64,000 bases of DNA from a bacterium (GCA_021822495.1 JAKAQO010000003.1:147227-211226), one strand, 5' to 3'. Shown: positions 47,445 to 58,378, counted from the stretch's first letter. Notes: generated by a model not told the origin, from the sequence alone. Translations and numbers: made by a program.

Positions 47445-47484
47445 TATAGCATCCGCCCCTCATTTCCGCAAGGGAGAGAATTAT

Positions 47485-47689
47485 CCAATGCAAGATGAGC
47501 CTGAAAAAAATGTGTTTCCAATGCGAAATGAGTCTTGAAACGCTGAAATTCCAGCATCAGGAGGCCTCTCGTCATTCCCCGCGGTCGTAAGCGGGGAATC
47601 CAGGCCGAACCATTTCGTCTGCATGAAATACTGGATTCCGGCTTACGCCGGAATGACGATTGATTTTTCAGGCTCATTTCAGGATTGGA
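47485..47689. mobile_element. MITE-like nested inverted-repeat element
   Basis: Perfect 14-bp pair atgagcctgaaaaa (47495-47508) / tttttcaggctcat (47664-47677); inner cgtcattcc...ggaatgacg and gaatccag...ctggattc arms. Confidence 0.55.
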
Positions 47690-47745
47690 AAATGCTGGGA
47701 GGCCCAAAGCCTTTTTTCAAAAGCTCTGTCAAGGCAAAGCGCGTC

Positions 47746-49602
47746 CTAACGCGTCGGAATTTTGGGAAGGCAACACTTCTTGAATTTCTTACCGGAACCG
47801 CAAAAGCAGAGCTCGTTTCGGCCCAGCGGCAGGGCTTGCGAAGTTGGGGAGGAAGCGGTTTCTTGAGCGAGCCATTCCAGGGCGCCAGGAACTTTTTTCC
47901 ACGTTTCCATGAATTCCGCGGCGCAACTAAACGCCTCGTCTTCTCCGCCCATGGTGATTCTATCTGGAAGAATCTTTGGAATTTTTTTCTTCCCCAGCAA
48001 ATAAACCGGGACAAAAGGATTTTGACCGACGGCCTTCCGCAACGCGGAGGCCGAACGAGCGGAAGCCCCCTCCTTTCTAAAGGCTAAAAGCGCCTTGGCA
48101 TAGACCCATTCCGCCGCGCAATCGTTTCGATAATCGGGCAAATCTAAAATTTCCGCCATTTCGTCAAAACGGCCCAATTGTCCAAGGCTAGACAAGAGTA
48201 TATAGCGAATGCCTTGATTGTCATGAGTATTGAGTTTGAGCATTTCGCGGTAATGACTAATGGCCTTATCGTGTTCTCCCAATTCCCAGAGGTGTCGAGC
48301 CAGACGCAGTCTAGCCCGCATATAGGGACGGGTTTCCACCGCTCCCCAAAAGTGTCCCATATTTTCCTCAAAAAATTTAGGGCCGAGATGCCTCTCTTCC
48401 GCCCAGACGGCCCGCCTGCAAAAATCCTCGGCTTCCCGAGGGTTTTTAGCGGATTCATCTCCCAAGAGTAAATAGGCGTCGCCGCAATTAGGGTCAATCT
48501 GAAGGGCTTCTCGCGCCATTTTTGCCCGCTTGGACGAAAGCTCCTCCTCCCAAGCCTCAAACATTAAGTCCTGCGCCTTTTCCCAGGCGCTTTCAGGCTC
48601 TACATCAGGCAGGGGAGCGCCGCCGAGACTTCTATAAAAAGCGTTCGCTTCTTCCGCGGTCTTGAAGTTTTTCCTTTTCAATAATCGGCTGAGATTCGTC
48701 GAGGATTTCTCCATCATCCAATCGCTATTCCTAGGAGGCTCCTGATCCTCGCGATCGAAATGAGCGTCATCTTCCCCAGATTCCTCGTCGTGGAGAAATT
48801 TAGACGCCTCATCGAGAGCTTTACCTTCCGACAGTCGTCCCCTCTCCCATCTCTCGCGGCGTTCGGCTAATTGTTTTGGGGCGTAAAAGTCAAACCCATC
48901 ACGTTCGTAGGCAGGCGAATTTTTTTCCTTCCAGGCCCGAACGATGTCTTTTTTGTCGAAATTTCCCCTTGCCACTCCGGAATCAACCAAGGAAAGAATC
49001 AAGGGTTCGTATTCCTTTTTGGAAAAATCCAAAAGAATATGAGCCGCCGATAAGCGATTGTCCGTATCCTCCGAAGCCTTAGCCGCGATATCCGCGATGA
49101 GGGAAAATACTTCTTGTTCGCGCTCGGGATGAAATAAGGCGATGGAGGCCATGCCTTCCATGGCCGTGGCCCGTAAATACCAATACGCCTCTTGGTCCAG
49201 GGCTATCTCCTTAAGGAAGGGCAAGGCGCAACAACCCAATTTACCCCACAAAGACGGCAATTCATCCGTCAGCCAGTCGTTTTCTAATTCCACGGAGCGA
49301 TGCAGGGCATAAATGAGAATGGGAATTGCCGCTTCTCCGCCGATGGCCGCCAAAACGAGAACAGCGTGGAGCGCGGAACACCAACCCGCGTCGCCCCGGC
49401 GCCAATTAAAATCCGTAAAAATGATATTGGCCAAAATAGGAATGAGCCTTTGACCCCTGGAAATGGCTTGTTGGGCCCAACAAAGAGGCAATTGATCGCC
49501 GTGAAGAAAAGCCAGACGCATGAGCTGGACGTCCGAGAGGCCCTTGAGGGCGTCTTCATTAAGGGCGGTTTTTTCCCCGCCGATTCTAAATCCAAAAGCC
49601 AT
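47746..49602 (-). CDS. HEAT/TPR-like repeat protein with C-terminal SEC-C motif
   Basis: Long helical repeats; C-terminal LPLGRNELCFCGSGKKFKKCCLPK. Confidence 0.75.
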   Translation of the reverse strand: MAFGFRIGGEKTALNEDALKGLSDVQLMRLAFLHGDQLPLCWAQQAISRGQRLIPILANIIFTDFNWRRGDAGWCSALHAVLVLAAIGGEAAIPILIYALHRSVELENDWLTDELPSLWGKLGCCALPFLKEIALDQEAYWYLRATAMEGMASIALFHPEREQEVFSLIADIAAKASEDTDNRLSAAHILLDFSKKEYEPLILSLVDSGVARGNFDKKDIVRAWKEKNSPAYERDGFDFYAPKQLAERRERWERGRLSEGKALDEASKFLHDEESGEDDAHFDREDQEPPRNSDWMMEKSSTNLSRLLKRKNFKTAEEANAFYRSLGGAPLPDVEPESAWEKAQDLMFEAWEEELSSKRAKMAREALQIDPNCGDAYLLLGDESAKNPREAEDFCRRAVWAEERHLGPKFFEENMGHFWGAVETRPYMRARLRLARHLWELGEHDKAISHYREMLKLNTHDNQGIRYILLSSLGQLGRFDEMAEILDLPDYRNDCAAEWVYAKALLAFRKEGASARSASALRKAVGQNPFVPVYLLGKKKIPKILPDRITMGGEDEAFSCAAEFMETWKKVPGALEWLAQETASSPTSQALPLGRNELCFCGSGKKFKKCCLPKIPTR

Positions 49603-49749
49603 GAAATTATTATACCGAGTTTTGCGCTTTGAGAAACGCCATTTTTCAGGCCAATCTTACATTGGATCATGCTCATCCTGATTCCGTCGCGCGAAATTTG
49701 GTTGAATATGTCTCTCAGGCCAGTGGTCAGAGAGAATAACGAGTCCCAA

Positions 49750-51309
49750 ATGCCCAAGAAAGACAATCGCCGCCAAGAAAACGGAGCAACCCTCGGCTTT
49801 GAAGAAAAACTCTGGCAGGCCGCGGACAAACTTCAAAAAGACATGGACGCGGCCGAATACAAGCACGTGGTCTTGGGTCTCATCTTTCTCAAATACATCT
49901 CGGACGCTTTTGAGGAAATGCGCGCCAAGCTCGCGAGCGACAAAGCCGGCGGGGCCGATCCCGAGGACATGGACGAATATCAAGCGGAAAATGTCTTTTG
50001 GGTTCCCAAAGAAGCCCGCTGGTCTTTTCTCCAAGGCCAGGCCAAGCAAGCCTCTATCGGGAAACTCATTGACGACGCCATGGTCGCCATCGAGCGCGAC
50101 AATAAAAACCTTAAAGGCGTTCTGCCCAAGGACTACTCCCGGCCGGCTCTCGACAAGGCTCGCCTTGGAGAATTAATTGATCTGATCGCCACCATCGGGT
50201 TTGGAAAAAAGGAAAACCGCTCGAAAGACATTCTCGGGCGCGTGTATGAATATTTCCTGGGAAAATTCGCCAGCGCCGAAGGCAAAAAGGGAGGACAATT
50301 TTACACTCCTCAATGCGTGGTCCGGCTTTTAGTCGAAATGCTCTCTCCCTACAAGGGCCGCGTCTATGACCCGTGTTGCGGCTCAGGCGGAATGTTCATC
50401 CAGAGCGAGAAGTTTATTGAGGAACACGGCGGCCGGGTGGGCGATATCTCGGTCTACGGCCAGGAATCCAATCACACGACCTGGCGGCTGGCGAAGATGA
50501 ACCTCGCTATTCGCGGCATTGACGCGAATTTGGGGCCGGAGCACGCCGACACCTTCCATCACGATCTTCATAAAGACCTGAAGGCCGATTTCATCCTGGC
50601 AAACCCGCCCTTTAACATGAGCGACTGGGGCGGCGCGAACTTAAGAAATGACGGGCGCTGGAAATTCGGCGTTCCGCCAACGGGAAACGCGAACTTCGCC
50701 TGGATTTCCCACTTCATCCACCATCTCGCCCCCGCGGGTCTGGCCGGTTTTGTCATGGCCAACGGCTCGATGTCCTCAAACACCTCGGGGGAAGGCGAAA
50801 TCCGCAAAAATATTGTTGAGACCGATTTAGTGGACTGCATGGTAGCCATGCCGGGACAGCTTTTCTACTCGACTCAGATTCCGGTCTGTCTATGGTTTAT
50901 CGCGCGCGACAAGAAAAACGGCCGCTTTCGCGACCGAAGAAACCAGATTCTTTTCATTGACGCCCGCAAGATGGGAAAGATGGTCGACCGCGTCCATCGC
51001 GAGCTGACCGAAGACGACATCCGCAAAATCGCCGAAACTTATCATTTTTGGCGTCAAGACAAGAACTCCAAGAAATACGAAGATATTCCCGGCTTCTGCA
51101 AAAGCGTTTCGCTGGTGGAAGCGCGACAACACGAATACGTTTTGACCCCGGGGCGCTACGTGGGCGCCGAGGAAGTTCAAGACGACGGCGAGCCTTTCGA
51201 CCAGAAAATGGAGCGGCTCACGTCCCAACTTAAGGAACAATTCGCCGAGTCCGATAAACTTAAGTCAGCGATTCGAGAGAATCTTAAGAAGGCAGGTTAT
51301 GGCTTCTAA
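49750..51309 (+). CDS. hsdM: Type I restriction-modification DNA methyltransferase subunit M
   Basis: [87 protein letters not shown]. Confidence 0.95.
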   Translation: MPKKDNRRQENGATLGFEEKLWQAADKLQKDMDAAEYKHVVLGLIFLKYISDAFEEMRAKLASDKAGGADPEDMDEYQAENVFWVPKEARWSFLQGQAKQASIGKLIDDAMVAIERDNKNLKGVLPKDYSRPALDKARLGELIDLIATIGFGKKENRSKDILGRVYEYFLGKFASAEGKKGGQFYTPQCVVRLLVEMLSPYKGRVYDPCCGSGGMFIQSEKFIEEHGGRVGDISVYGQESNHTTWRLAKMNLAIRGIDANLGPEHADTFHHDLHKDLKADFILANPPFNMSDWGGANLRNDGRWKFGVPPTGNANFAWISHFIHHLAPAGLAGFVMANGSMSSNTSGEGEIRKNIVETDLVDCMVAMPGQLFYSTQIPVCLWFIARDKKNGRFRDRRNQILFIDARKMGKMVDRVHRELTEDDIRKIAETYHFWRQDKNSKKYEDIPGFCKSVSLVEARQHEYVLTPGRYVGAEEVQDDGEPFDQKMERLTSQLKEQFAESDKLKSAIRENLKKAGYGF

Positions 51310-52453
51310 ACGTTCTCCTCGCCGAAATGTGCGGACGCTGTCCGCACTGTCACCCAAACTCGATTTCGAGGCTTTGGTGCGCTCCATCATTGATCTGCAC
51401 GAGAGCGTTCGATCTCAGGCGACCAAAGCCGTAAACGTGTATCTGACATTCCGAAATTGGCTCATTGGGTGGCATCTTCGGGAGTATGAGCAGAACGGCA
51501 AAGATCGAGCGGCTTACGGCGATCGGCTTTTTGAGAGGCTGGCCGAACGGCTCCAAGAGCGCGGCGTCCCGCGGGCTGACGATAGAGAGTTGCGTCGGTA
51601 TAGGCGGTTCTACGAAGAATACCCCATGATTCGGGAGGCGCTGCCTCCCGAATTGGCGCAGAAAATAGCGGCCTCTTCTTCACGTGCAATCAGGGAGTCA
51701 GCGAATCCTAAATTCAAGCTGGACGGCCGCACGCTGGTAGATCGCCTATCGTTCACGCACTTCGCCGAACTTCTTCAAATCGACGAGCCGCTCAAGAGGG
51801 CCTTCTATGAGGTCGAGTGCGTCAAAGGCAATTGGGCCGTTCGTGAACTCAAGAGGCAAATCGCAAGTCTCTACTATGAGCGCGCGGGGCTGTCCAGGGA
51901 CAAGCAGAAACTTTCGAAACTGACCCAGGCCAAGGCGCAGCCGCAGACAGCCAAGGATATCGTCCGCGATCCGTATGTCTTTGAGTTTCTGGGACTCAAG
52001 TCCAAGGAGGTCATGGGCGAGTCCGATTTGGAGGATGCCCTGCTCGACAAGCTGGAGAACTTCCTGCTGGAGCTGGGCCACGGCTTTTGTTTCGAGGCTC
52101 GGCAGAAACGGATCGTCATCGGAGGGCAACACTGCTTCATCGACCTTGTCTTCTACCACCGGATTTTAAAGTGCCACGTCCTGATCGAGCTGAAGGCTGA
52201 CGACTTCAAGCACGAGCACTTGGGGCAGCTCAATACCTACGTCAGTTGGTACGGCAAGCATGAGATGAGCAGGGGAGACAGTCCGCCCATCGGAATCTTG
52301 CTATGCACGACGAAGAATCACGCCATGGTGGAATACGCTCTGGCCGGAATCGACAATCGGCTTTTCGTTTCAAAGTATCAGCTGGAGCTTCCGAAGAAGG
52401 AAGAAATTCAGCGATTTTTGGAAAAGCAGATTGGAGATACGGTAAAGGAGTAA
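51299..52453 (+). CDS. DUF1016 (YhcG-type) PD-(D/E)XK nuclease family protein
   Basis: [39 protein letters not shown]-terminal DUF1016 helix region. Confidence 0.88.
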   Translation: MASKRSPRRNVRTLSALSPKLDFEALVRSIIDLHESVRSQATKAVNVYLTFRNWLIGWHLREYEQNGKDRAAYGDRLFERLAERLQERGVPRADDRELRRYRRFYEEYPMIREALPPELAQKIAASSSRAIRESANPKFKLDGRTLVDRLSFTHFAELLQIDEPLKRAFYEVECVKGNWAVRELKRQIASLYYERAGLSRDKQKLSKLTQAKAQPQTAKDIVRDPYVFEFLGLKSKEVMGESDLEDALLDKLENFLLELGHGFCFEARQKRIVIGGQHCFIDLVFYHRILKCHVLIELKADDFKHEHLGQLNTYVSWYGKHEMSRGDSPPIGILLCTTKNHAMVEYALAGIDNRLFVSKYQLELPKKEEIQRFLEKQIGDTVKE

Positions 52454-52470
52454 AAGAGAGGATTGAAAGA

Positions 52471-53022
52471 ATGACAGTTGATTGGAATGTCGTCGCGACG
52501 ATTTCGTCTCCCATCATTGCCTTATTTGTCGGCGCCGCCCTTGAGCGTTTTATTGAAGATCGCGCCAAGGTCGTCTGCTACCTCGGCCACGTATCGGGCA
52601 TTCAACTCAATCGGGAAAACCAAATAATCCACATTAATACTCACTCGATTGTCCTAACCAACACAGGTCGAAAAACAGCCACTAATATTCGACTGGGACA
52701 TGCTGTTTTACCAGATTTTCAAGTTTTTCCTGATACCCAGTATAACGTCATAGAACTTCCAAACGGAGGCAGGGAAATACAATTTCCAAACCTAGTCCCG
52801 AAGAAGCAGATTACGATCACATACCTTTACTTTCCGCCGCTGACGTGGAATCAAGTGAATACGCACTTGGAGTCGGATGATGGCCCGGTCAAGGTTCTCA
52901 ATGTTTTGCCGACGGTTCAGTTGCCGAAATGGCTGATAACATTACTCTGGCTGCTGATTGGATATGGATTAATAGCCGCACTTTACACAGTCTATGCCAT
53001 TTCTAGATGGCTCGTGAGATGA
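52471..53022 (+). CDS. Membrane protein with N- and C-terminal TM segments, inside the RM operon
   Basis: VVATISSPIIALFVGAALERF; WLITLLWLLIGYGLIAALYTVYAI; ATG at 52471. Confidence 0.65.
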   Translation: MTVDWNVVATISSPIIALFVGAALERFIEDRAKVVCYLGHVSGIQLNRENQIIHINTHSIVLTNTGRKTATNIRLGHAVLPDFQVFPDTQYNVIELPNGGREIQFPNLVPKKQITITYLYFPPLTWNQVNTHLESDDGPVKVLNVLPTVQLPKWLITLLWLLIGYGLIAALYTVYAISRWLVR

Positions 53023-54338
53023 ACTCTATGACGGGTAAGTGGAGCTTGACCATCCTCGACAATGCGGTCCAAATAAACCCTCCGGTTCCTCTTGCGCGCG
53101 GAGAAACTTACCCATTCGTAGATATGCAAGGACTGCACCCTGGAACTCGCGATGTCGGCCAAAGCGAGCATCGGATCTTTTCCGGCGGTGGTTCTCGTTT
53201 CATGTCGGGAGACACGCTAATGGCGCGAATTACCCCGTGCCTGGAAAACGGCAAAATCGCCCGCTTCAAGGGCTCGATGCCGCTGGAAAAAGCACATGGC
53301 TCGACAGAATTCATCGTGATACGCGGTAAAGAAGGTGTGACAGACAATGACTTTGCTTATTATCTCACGCGCTCCGATATTGTCCGTGAGCGAGCGATTT
53401 CGCAAATGACGGGAAGCTCGGGCCGCCAACGTGTTCCGATTGATGCATTAAGACGTCTTGAAGTTCCCATTCCCTCGCTTGCTGAGCAACGCGCCATTGC
53501 GGAAATCCTAGGCTCCCTCGATGATAAAATAGAGCTCAACCGCCGCATGAACGAAACCTTGGAGGCCATGGCCCGAGCGATTTTTAAGTCGTGGTTCGTT
53601 GATTTCGATCCCGTCCGCGCCAAGATGGAAGGCCGCTGGCGCAAAGGCCAGTCCCTGCCGGGGCTTCCCTCAGACTTATACGATCTCTTTCCTGACCACT
53701 TCGTGGATTCGGAATTGGGAGAAATTCCGGCGGGGTGGAAGGTGGGGCGCGTGTCAGATATTGGCATTATCATTTGCGGAAAAACTCCGTCAACAAGGCA
53801 ACCAGAGTATTACGGTGACGATGTTCCATTCATTACGATCCCAGACATGCATGGGAAAACACTCTCTATCGTAACACAGAAACGGTTATCACACGCAGGT
53901 GCAGCATCTCAACATAACAAGATGCTTCCACCAGGTTCGATTTGCGTAAGCTGCATCGCAACACCAGGGCTAGTAGTGATTACTTCGGAAGTTGCGCAGA
54001 CTAATCAACAGATTAACAGCGTCATCCCCATCAACATGAACCATAAGTTTTTCTGGTATTGGATATTGCGAGAACTCGGAGATGACATTCGCGCTAGCGG
54101 AAGCGGAGGTTCTGTCCTTTCCAACTTAAGCACGAGCCGCTTTGCAGAACTACGTATACTTGCTCCTACCTCAGAGGTCCGCAGTTCATATCATTCGCAC
54201 GTCGCCACATTATTTGACCACATACTCGCGACCGATCGAGGAACTATCACCCTCGCCGCCATCCGCGATGCGCTGTTGCCGAAATTGATTTCGGGGCAAA
54301 TTCACACTGAGAGCAAAGTCGACGAAATTCGTGGCTAA
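53007..54338 (+). CDS. hsdS: Type I restriction-modification specificity subunit S
   Basis: Two TRD-like halves; IPSLAEQRAIAEILGSLDDKIELNRRMNETLEAMARAIFKSWFVDFDPV; LAAIRDALLPKLISGQI. Confidence 0.93.
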   Translation: MAREMNSMTGKWSLTILDNAVQINPPVPLARGETYPFVDMQGLHPGTRDVGQSEHRIFSGGGSRFMSGDTLMARITPCLENGKIARFKGSMPLEKAHGSTEFIVIRGKEGVTDNDFAYYLTRSDIVRERAISQMTGSSGRQRVPIDALRRLEVPIPSLAEQRAIAEILGSLDDKIELNRRMNETLEAMARAIFKSWFVDFDPVRAKMEGRWRKGQSLPGLPSDLYDLFPDHFVDSELGEIPAGWKVGRVSDIGIIICGKTPSTRQPEYYGDDVPFITIPDMHGKTLSIVTQKRLSHAGAASQHNKMLPPGSICVSCIATPGLVVITSEVAQTNQQINSVIPINMNHKFFWYWILRELGDDIRASGSGGSVLSNLSTSRFAELRILAPTSEVRSSYHSHVATLFDHILATDRGTITLAAIRDALLPKLISGQIHTESKVDEIRG

Positions 54339-57300
54339 TTCTATGGATAAACAGATTGGATCGCAGTGGAACAAGTGGGACCTTCACGTCCACACGCCAC
54401 ACTCTATTGAGCAACACTATGGCAACCCAGAGGACACGGAGACCTGGGACAATTACCTCGCTGACCTAGAGGCACTTCCCAAGGAATTCAAGGTCATCGG
54501 TGTAAACGACTATATCTTTCTTGATGGCTACAAGCGATTACAGCAGGAAAAAATTAAGGGTCGGCTTGCGAATATTGATCGACTCTTGCCGGTCGTTGAG
54601 CTGAGGCTGGACAAGTTTGGAGGCGCGGCGGAGCCACTCTCGCGGATTAACTTCCACATCATCTTCTCTGACGAAGTATCTGCCGAGAACATCGAGAAAC
54701 AGTTCTTGATGGCAATTCGCACAAACTACGCTCTGTCCAACGAGACCGTTTGGAACGAATCGCTGACCCGCGAGAGCCTTGAGCGTCTCGGGAAATTAAT
54801 CATCGATGCCACACCTGCCGAAAAGAGTGCTACACTCAAGTCGCCGCTTCGGGTGGCGTTTAGCAACCTGTGCTTACCTATTGAGCAGGTTACTCACGCC
54901 CTCGGTGCCTCCTGTTTCGCCGGCAATTATCTCACCGCTGTTGGCAAGATTGAATGGGAGAATCTTCGGTGGGATCAGTTCGCCGCCGAGAAGCAGACGC
55001 TCATCAATCCCAGAGATATTGTGTTCTCCGCGCCCGCCGATCCGGCGTCCATTCTGCGCTCGCGAGACAGTTTGAAACGCCAGCAGGTCAACTCGAATAT
55101 TCTGGATTGTAGCGACGCACACCATCTGTCCAGTTCAACGGAGATCAATCGGATCGGAAAGTGTTTCACCTGGATTAAGGCCGACACAACCTTTGAGGGA
55201 CTTCGGCACGCCCTGGTCGAGTATGAGCAGCGAGTCTATATTGGCGAGTGCCCACCCAAACTTGAAGTCGTTCGAACCGAACCAACCCGATTCATCCAGA
55301 GCATCTCCATCCGCAAGAAGGAAGGCGTGGACTTCTCTGAGAAGTGGTTCGATCAAGAGATCCCGCTTAACGTAGACTTGGTCGCCCTCATCGGCAACAA
55401 GGGAAGCGGCAAGAGTGCTCTCACCGACGTAGCAGGCCTTCTTGGCAATTCAGGTAACGAGGACAACTACTCGTTCCTCAACAAGGACAAGTTCCGGCAC
55501 CCTACGGACAACAAGGCCCAACATTTCACAGCCTCTATGAAATGGGCCAGCGGTAGCGAGGCGCGTAAGGACCTGACTGACTCCGCTAGGCCAGGGGAGT
55601 TGTCGACGGTTCGCTATATTCCGCAGAGCTATTTCGAAAAAGTCTGCACCGATGTGGCGGCGGGCAAGGAGACGGAATTCCATCGCGAGCTCAAATCGGT
55701 CATCTTCTCGCATGTCACGGAATCGTTCGGCAAGACTTCCCTCGATGAGTTGATCGCGTATCGCACTGAGGAAATTAAAAAGGCTATAGGGATTCGAACC
55801 GCCGAACTGCATGAGTTGAATAAGAAGATCGTTGCCAGCGAGGAAGCCCTCAAGCCCGAGAACAAGCAGATACTTCTTGCCCAGCTCTCGGCCAAGGAAG
55901 GTGAGCTACGCGCGCTTGATACGGCAAAGCCTGCCGATGCTATCGAGCCGCAGACAGAAACTGACCCGGCGGCAATCACCGCGAAGGCTAATCTTGATAA
56001 GTTAGAGAAGTCGCTCGCGGTAATCGAGAAGTCGATCCAAGAGACAGAAGCTAAGCTTCGCCGCAACGGCATCCTACAGGAATCCGCGAAGAAGGTCTTG
56101 CAATCGCTGGCCAACCTGAAACGGCAGATCGAATCCGGCTGTCACGAGATCGAGCCGTTGCTACGCGACCTCGACATTGAATCATCGGCAGTTCTCAAGA
56201 TCGATATCCAAACTGCGCCCGTTCAGGCGGGCCTTAGGAATTTGGAGAAGGAGAGCGTGGCACTACGCGCGCATATCGGGGCATCGGACTCGACCGGACT
56301 CAAACTCTATCGTGCGAACGTAGGCAAAGAGATCGCCGAGGCCAAGGCCCTGATGGGAGAGCCAGCGAAGAAGTATCAGGCGGCTCTGGCCGCGATCAAG
56401 GACTGGGAAACGCGACGCAATGCCATTATTGGGAACGTTGAAACGGCCGGCACTACCACTGAGCTGAAGAAACGCATAGCCAGCCTGGGCACCATACCGG
56501 CGCAACTGACGGATGGGCGCAGAAAGCGAAGCGAATGTTGCCGAGGGATTTTCCAAGAAATCGTACGCCTGAAGGGCTTGTATGCCGACCTGTATAAGCC
56601 AGTCCAGGATTTCATCGCCGCTCACCCTCTCGTACAGAACAAGCTCCAGCTCAGGTTTCAGGTCAGAATTGTCGACAGCGGTTTTTCCGATCGCTTCTTC
56701 GATGTCGTCGCCCAAAACGTCAGGGGTTCTTTTCGGAACAACGGTCCCAAGGTAGTCCAGGACATCTTGGAGCACACGAACCTCGACAACGAAGACGCGG
56801 TGATAAAGTTCGTTGAGAAGGTAAACGAACTACTGCATACCGATACGAATGCCAAGGAACCTACCGCACTCGCCGTTTCGACGCAAGTCAAGGCAAAGAA
56901 GAAGAACCCTGCCGACGTAGTGCTAGAACTATACGACGACATATTCGCACTCAGCTACCTGCGCCCCCAATTCACCTTAATGGCAGGCGATGTTGACATC
57001 TCGATGCTCTCCCCTGGCGAGAGAGGCTCGTTGCTACTTGTCTTTTACCTGCTGGTTGATAAGAGTAAGTGTCCGATTATCATCGACCAGCCGGAGGAAA
57101 ACCTCGATAACAAGACCGTGGCCGAGCTTCTTGTGCCCTGCTTGTGGGAGGCGAAAAAGAACCGTCAGGTTATCATTGTAACGCACAATCCTAATCTCGC
57201 AGTTGTCGCAGACGCCGAGCAGATCATCATCGCTACCCATAAAAAAAAGGAGGGTAATGAGGTTCGCTATCATGCTGGCGCGATAGAGAATCCAGAAATC

Positions 57301-57390
57301 AATGACGCTTTACTAGACATCCTGGAGGGCACTGAGCCCGCGTTCAACAACCGACGCAAAAAATACCTCGTCTATCGGCGACAACAATGA
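54331..57390 (+). CDS. TrlF-like protein: N-terminal PHP-like domain fused to SMC/RecN-like ATPase
   Basis: KWDLHVHTPHSIEQHYG; ALIGNKGSGKSALTDVAGLLG; coiled coil; LSPGERGSLLLVFYLLVDKSKCPIIIDQPEENLDNKTVAELLVPCL. Confidence 0.82.
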   Translation: MANSMDKQIGSQWNKWDLHVHTPHSIEQHYGNPEDTETWDNYLADLEALPKEFKVIGVNDYIFLDGYKRLQQEKIKGRLANIDRLLPVVELRLDKFGGAAEPLSRINFHIIFSDEVSAENIEKQFLMAIRTNYALSNETVWNESLTRESLERLGKLIIDATPAEKSATLKSPLRVAFSNLCLPIEQVTHALGASCFAGNYLTAVGKIEWENLRWDQFAAEKQTLINPRDIVFSAPADPASILRSRDSLKRQQVNSNILDCSDAHHLSSSTEINRIGKCFTWIKADTTFEGLRHALVEYEQRVYIGECPPKLEVVRTEPTRFIQSISIRKKEGVDFSEKWFDQEIPLNVDLVALIGNKGSGKSALTDVAGLLGNSGNEDNYSFLNKDKFRHPTDNKAQHFTASMKWASGSEARKDLTDSARPGELSTVRYIPQSYFEKVCTDVAAGKETEFHRELKSVIFSHVTESFGKTSLDELIAYRTEEIKKAIGIRTAELHELNKKIVASEEALKPENKQILLAQLSAKEGELRALDTAKPADAIEPQTETDPAAITAKANLDKLEKSLAVIEKSIQETEAKLRRNGILQESAKKVLQSLANLKRQIESGCHEIEPLLRDLDIESSAVLKIDIQTAPVQAGLRNLEKESVALRAHIGASDSTGLKLYRANVGKEIAEAKALMGEPAKKYQAALAAIKDWETRRNAIIGNVETAGTTTELKKRIASLGTIPAQLTDGRRKRSECCRGIFQEIVRLKGLYADLYKPVQDFIAAHPLVQNKLQLRFQVRIVDSGFSDRFFDVVAQNVRGSFRNNGPKVVQDILEHTNLDNEDAVIKFVEKVNELLHTDTNAKEPTALAVSTQVKAKKKNPADVVLELYDDIFALSYLRPQFTLMAGDVDISMLSPGERGSLLLVFYLLVDKSKCPIIIDQPEENLDNKTVAELLVPCLWEAKKNRQVIIVTHNPNLAVVADAEQIIIATHKKKEGNEVRYHAGAIENPEINDALLDILEGTEPAFNNRRKKYLVYRRQQ

Positions 57391-57581
57391 CCAAAAATTT
57401 CGTCGTTCCACTCAGAGCCCCACTTGGTAGGTTCCTCGAAGTTGTAAGCCTGATCCAACGGCGCGTGATCGGAACCGTCCGAGAATTTGGAACACTCGCC
57501 GCCATTCGCGACGCGCTACTGCCAAAACTGATTTCGGGGGAAATTCGAATCAGTGAAGCCACTCCGATTGAGATGGTATGA
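57387..57581 (+). pseudogene. hsdS C-terminal remnant
   Basis: TLAAIRDALLPKLISGEIRI matches the end of hsdS (LAAIRDALLPKLISGQIH). Confidence 0.75.
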
Positions 57582-58378
57582 GTTCGTTATCTTTTAACGA
57601 AAGGATTGTACTCGAAAAATACTTCTGGATGTCTTCTGGATACGTGCTGGATTTCTCCGACAGGACCTTCGGTGAATTCGTTGAAGAAGCTACCGGAGTG
57701 AATATCCATTCCGAAAAGTATCAAATTGAAGGAACCTCAAAAGCTAAGAAGCTTCGCGCCTTCTGGAAAATTGAGTCCGATCATTTGGTCGGAACATTAT
57801 TGCGAAAACTCATAGATCATGGCGCTAATTTGAAAATGATGAAAACCCATGAGCTCAAGGCTGTTGAAAAAAAATGCCGCTATATCCTAAATAGACTGAT
57901 TCCTGGCGGACCGGGGCTTTCGCCTTTAAAGGATCAGGCAAAAGCGCTCGATGCAAATTATCTTCTTGACCAGATTAAGCGCATTGAATCTTCGATTGAA
58001 ACTGATCCGGGATTAGCCATCGGAACCGCAAAGGAATTGATTGAGACCTGTTGCAAGACGATCCTTTCAGACCGTGGCAAATCCGCCGATGAAACATCCG
58101 GCATCACCGTTCTTATGAAGCAAGTTATGAAAGAGTTGCGACTTGTCCCGGAAAACATTCCGGCCTCCGTCAAGGGTTCAGAAACAGTAAGGCGGGTGCT
58201 CCACAATCTCGGCGCAATAACTCAAGGTCTTGCCGAGCTAAGAAATCTTTATGGGACCGGTCATGGAAAGCACGGAAAAACCTTACCACTTCAGCCAAGA
58301 CATGCCAAGCTTGCGGTTGGCGCCGCCTCAACCTTGACAATCTTCTTACTTGATACACATCTCCAACATAAGTCATGA
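57578..58378 (+). CDS. Abortive-infection C-terminal (Abi_C-like) domain protein
   Basis: LIETCCKTILSDRG...LGAITQGLAELRNLYGTGHGKHGKTLPLQPRHAKLAVGAASTLTIFLLDT. Confidence 0.78.
   Translation: MSSLSFNERIVLEKYFWMSSGYVLDFSDRTFGEFVEEATGVNIHSEKYQIEGTSKAKKLRAFWKIESDHLVGTLLRKLIDHGANLKMMKTHELKAVEKKCRYILNRLIPGGPGLSPLKDQAKALDANYLLDQIKRIESSIETDPGLAIGTAKELIETCCKTILSDRGKSADETSGITVLMKQVMKELRLVPENIPASVKGSETVRRVLHNLGAITQGLAELRNLYGTGHGKHGKTLPLQPRHAKLAVGAASTLTIFLLDTHLQHKS

Noticed and set aside
57240-57260. A8 run followed by ggaggg in the TrlF-like gene as a programmed frameshift site
   Set aside because: The zero frame continues through a plausible ATPase C-terminus; no conserved alternative frame was visible.
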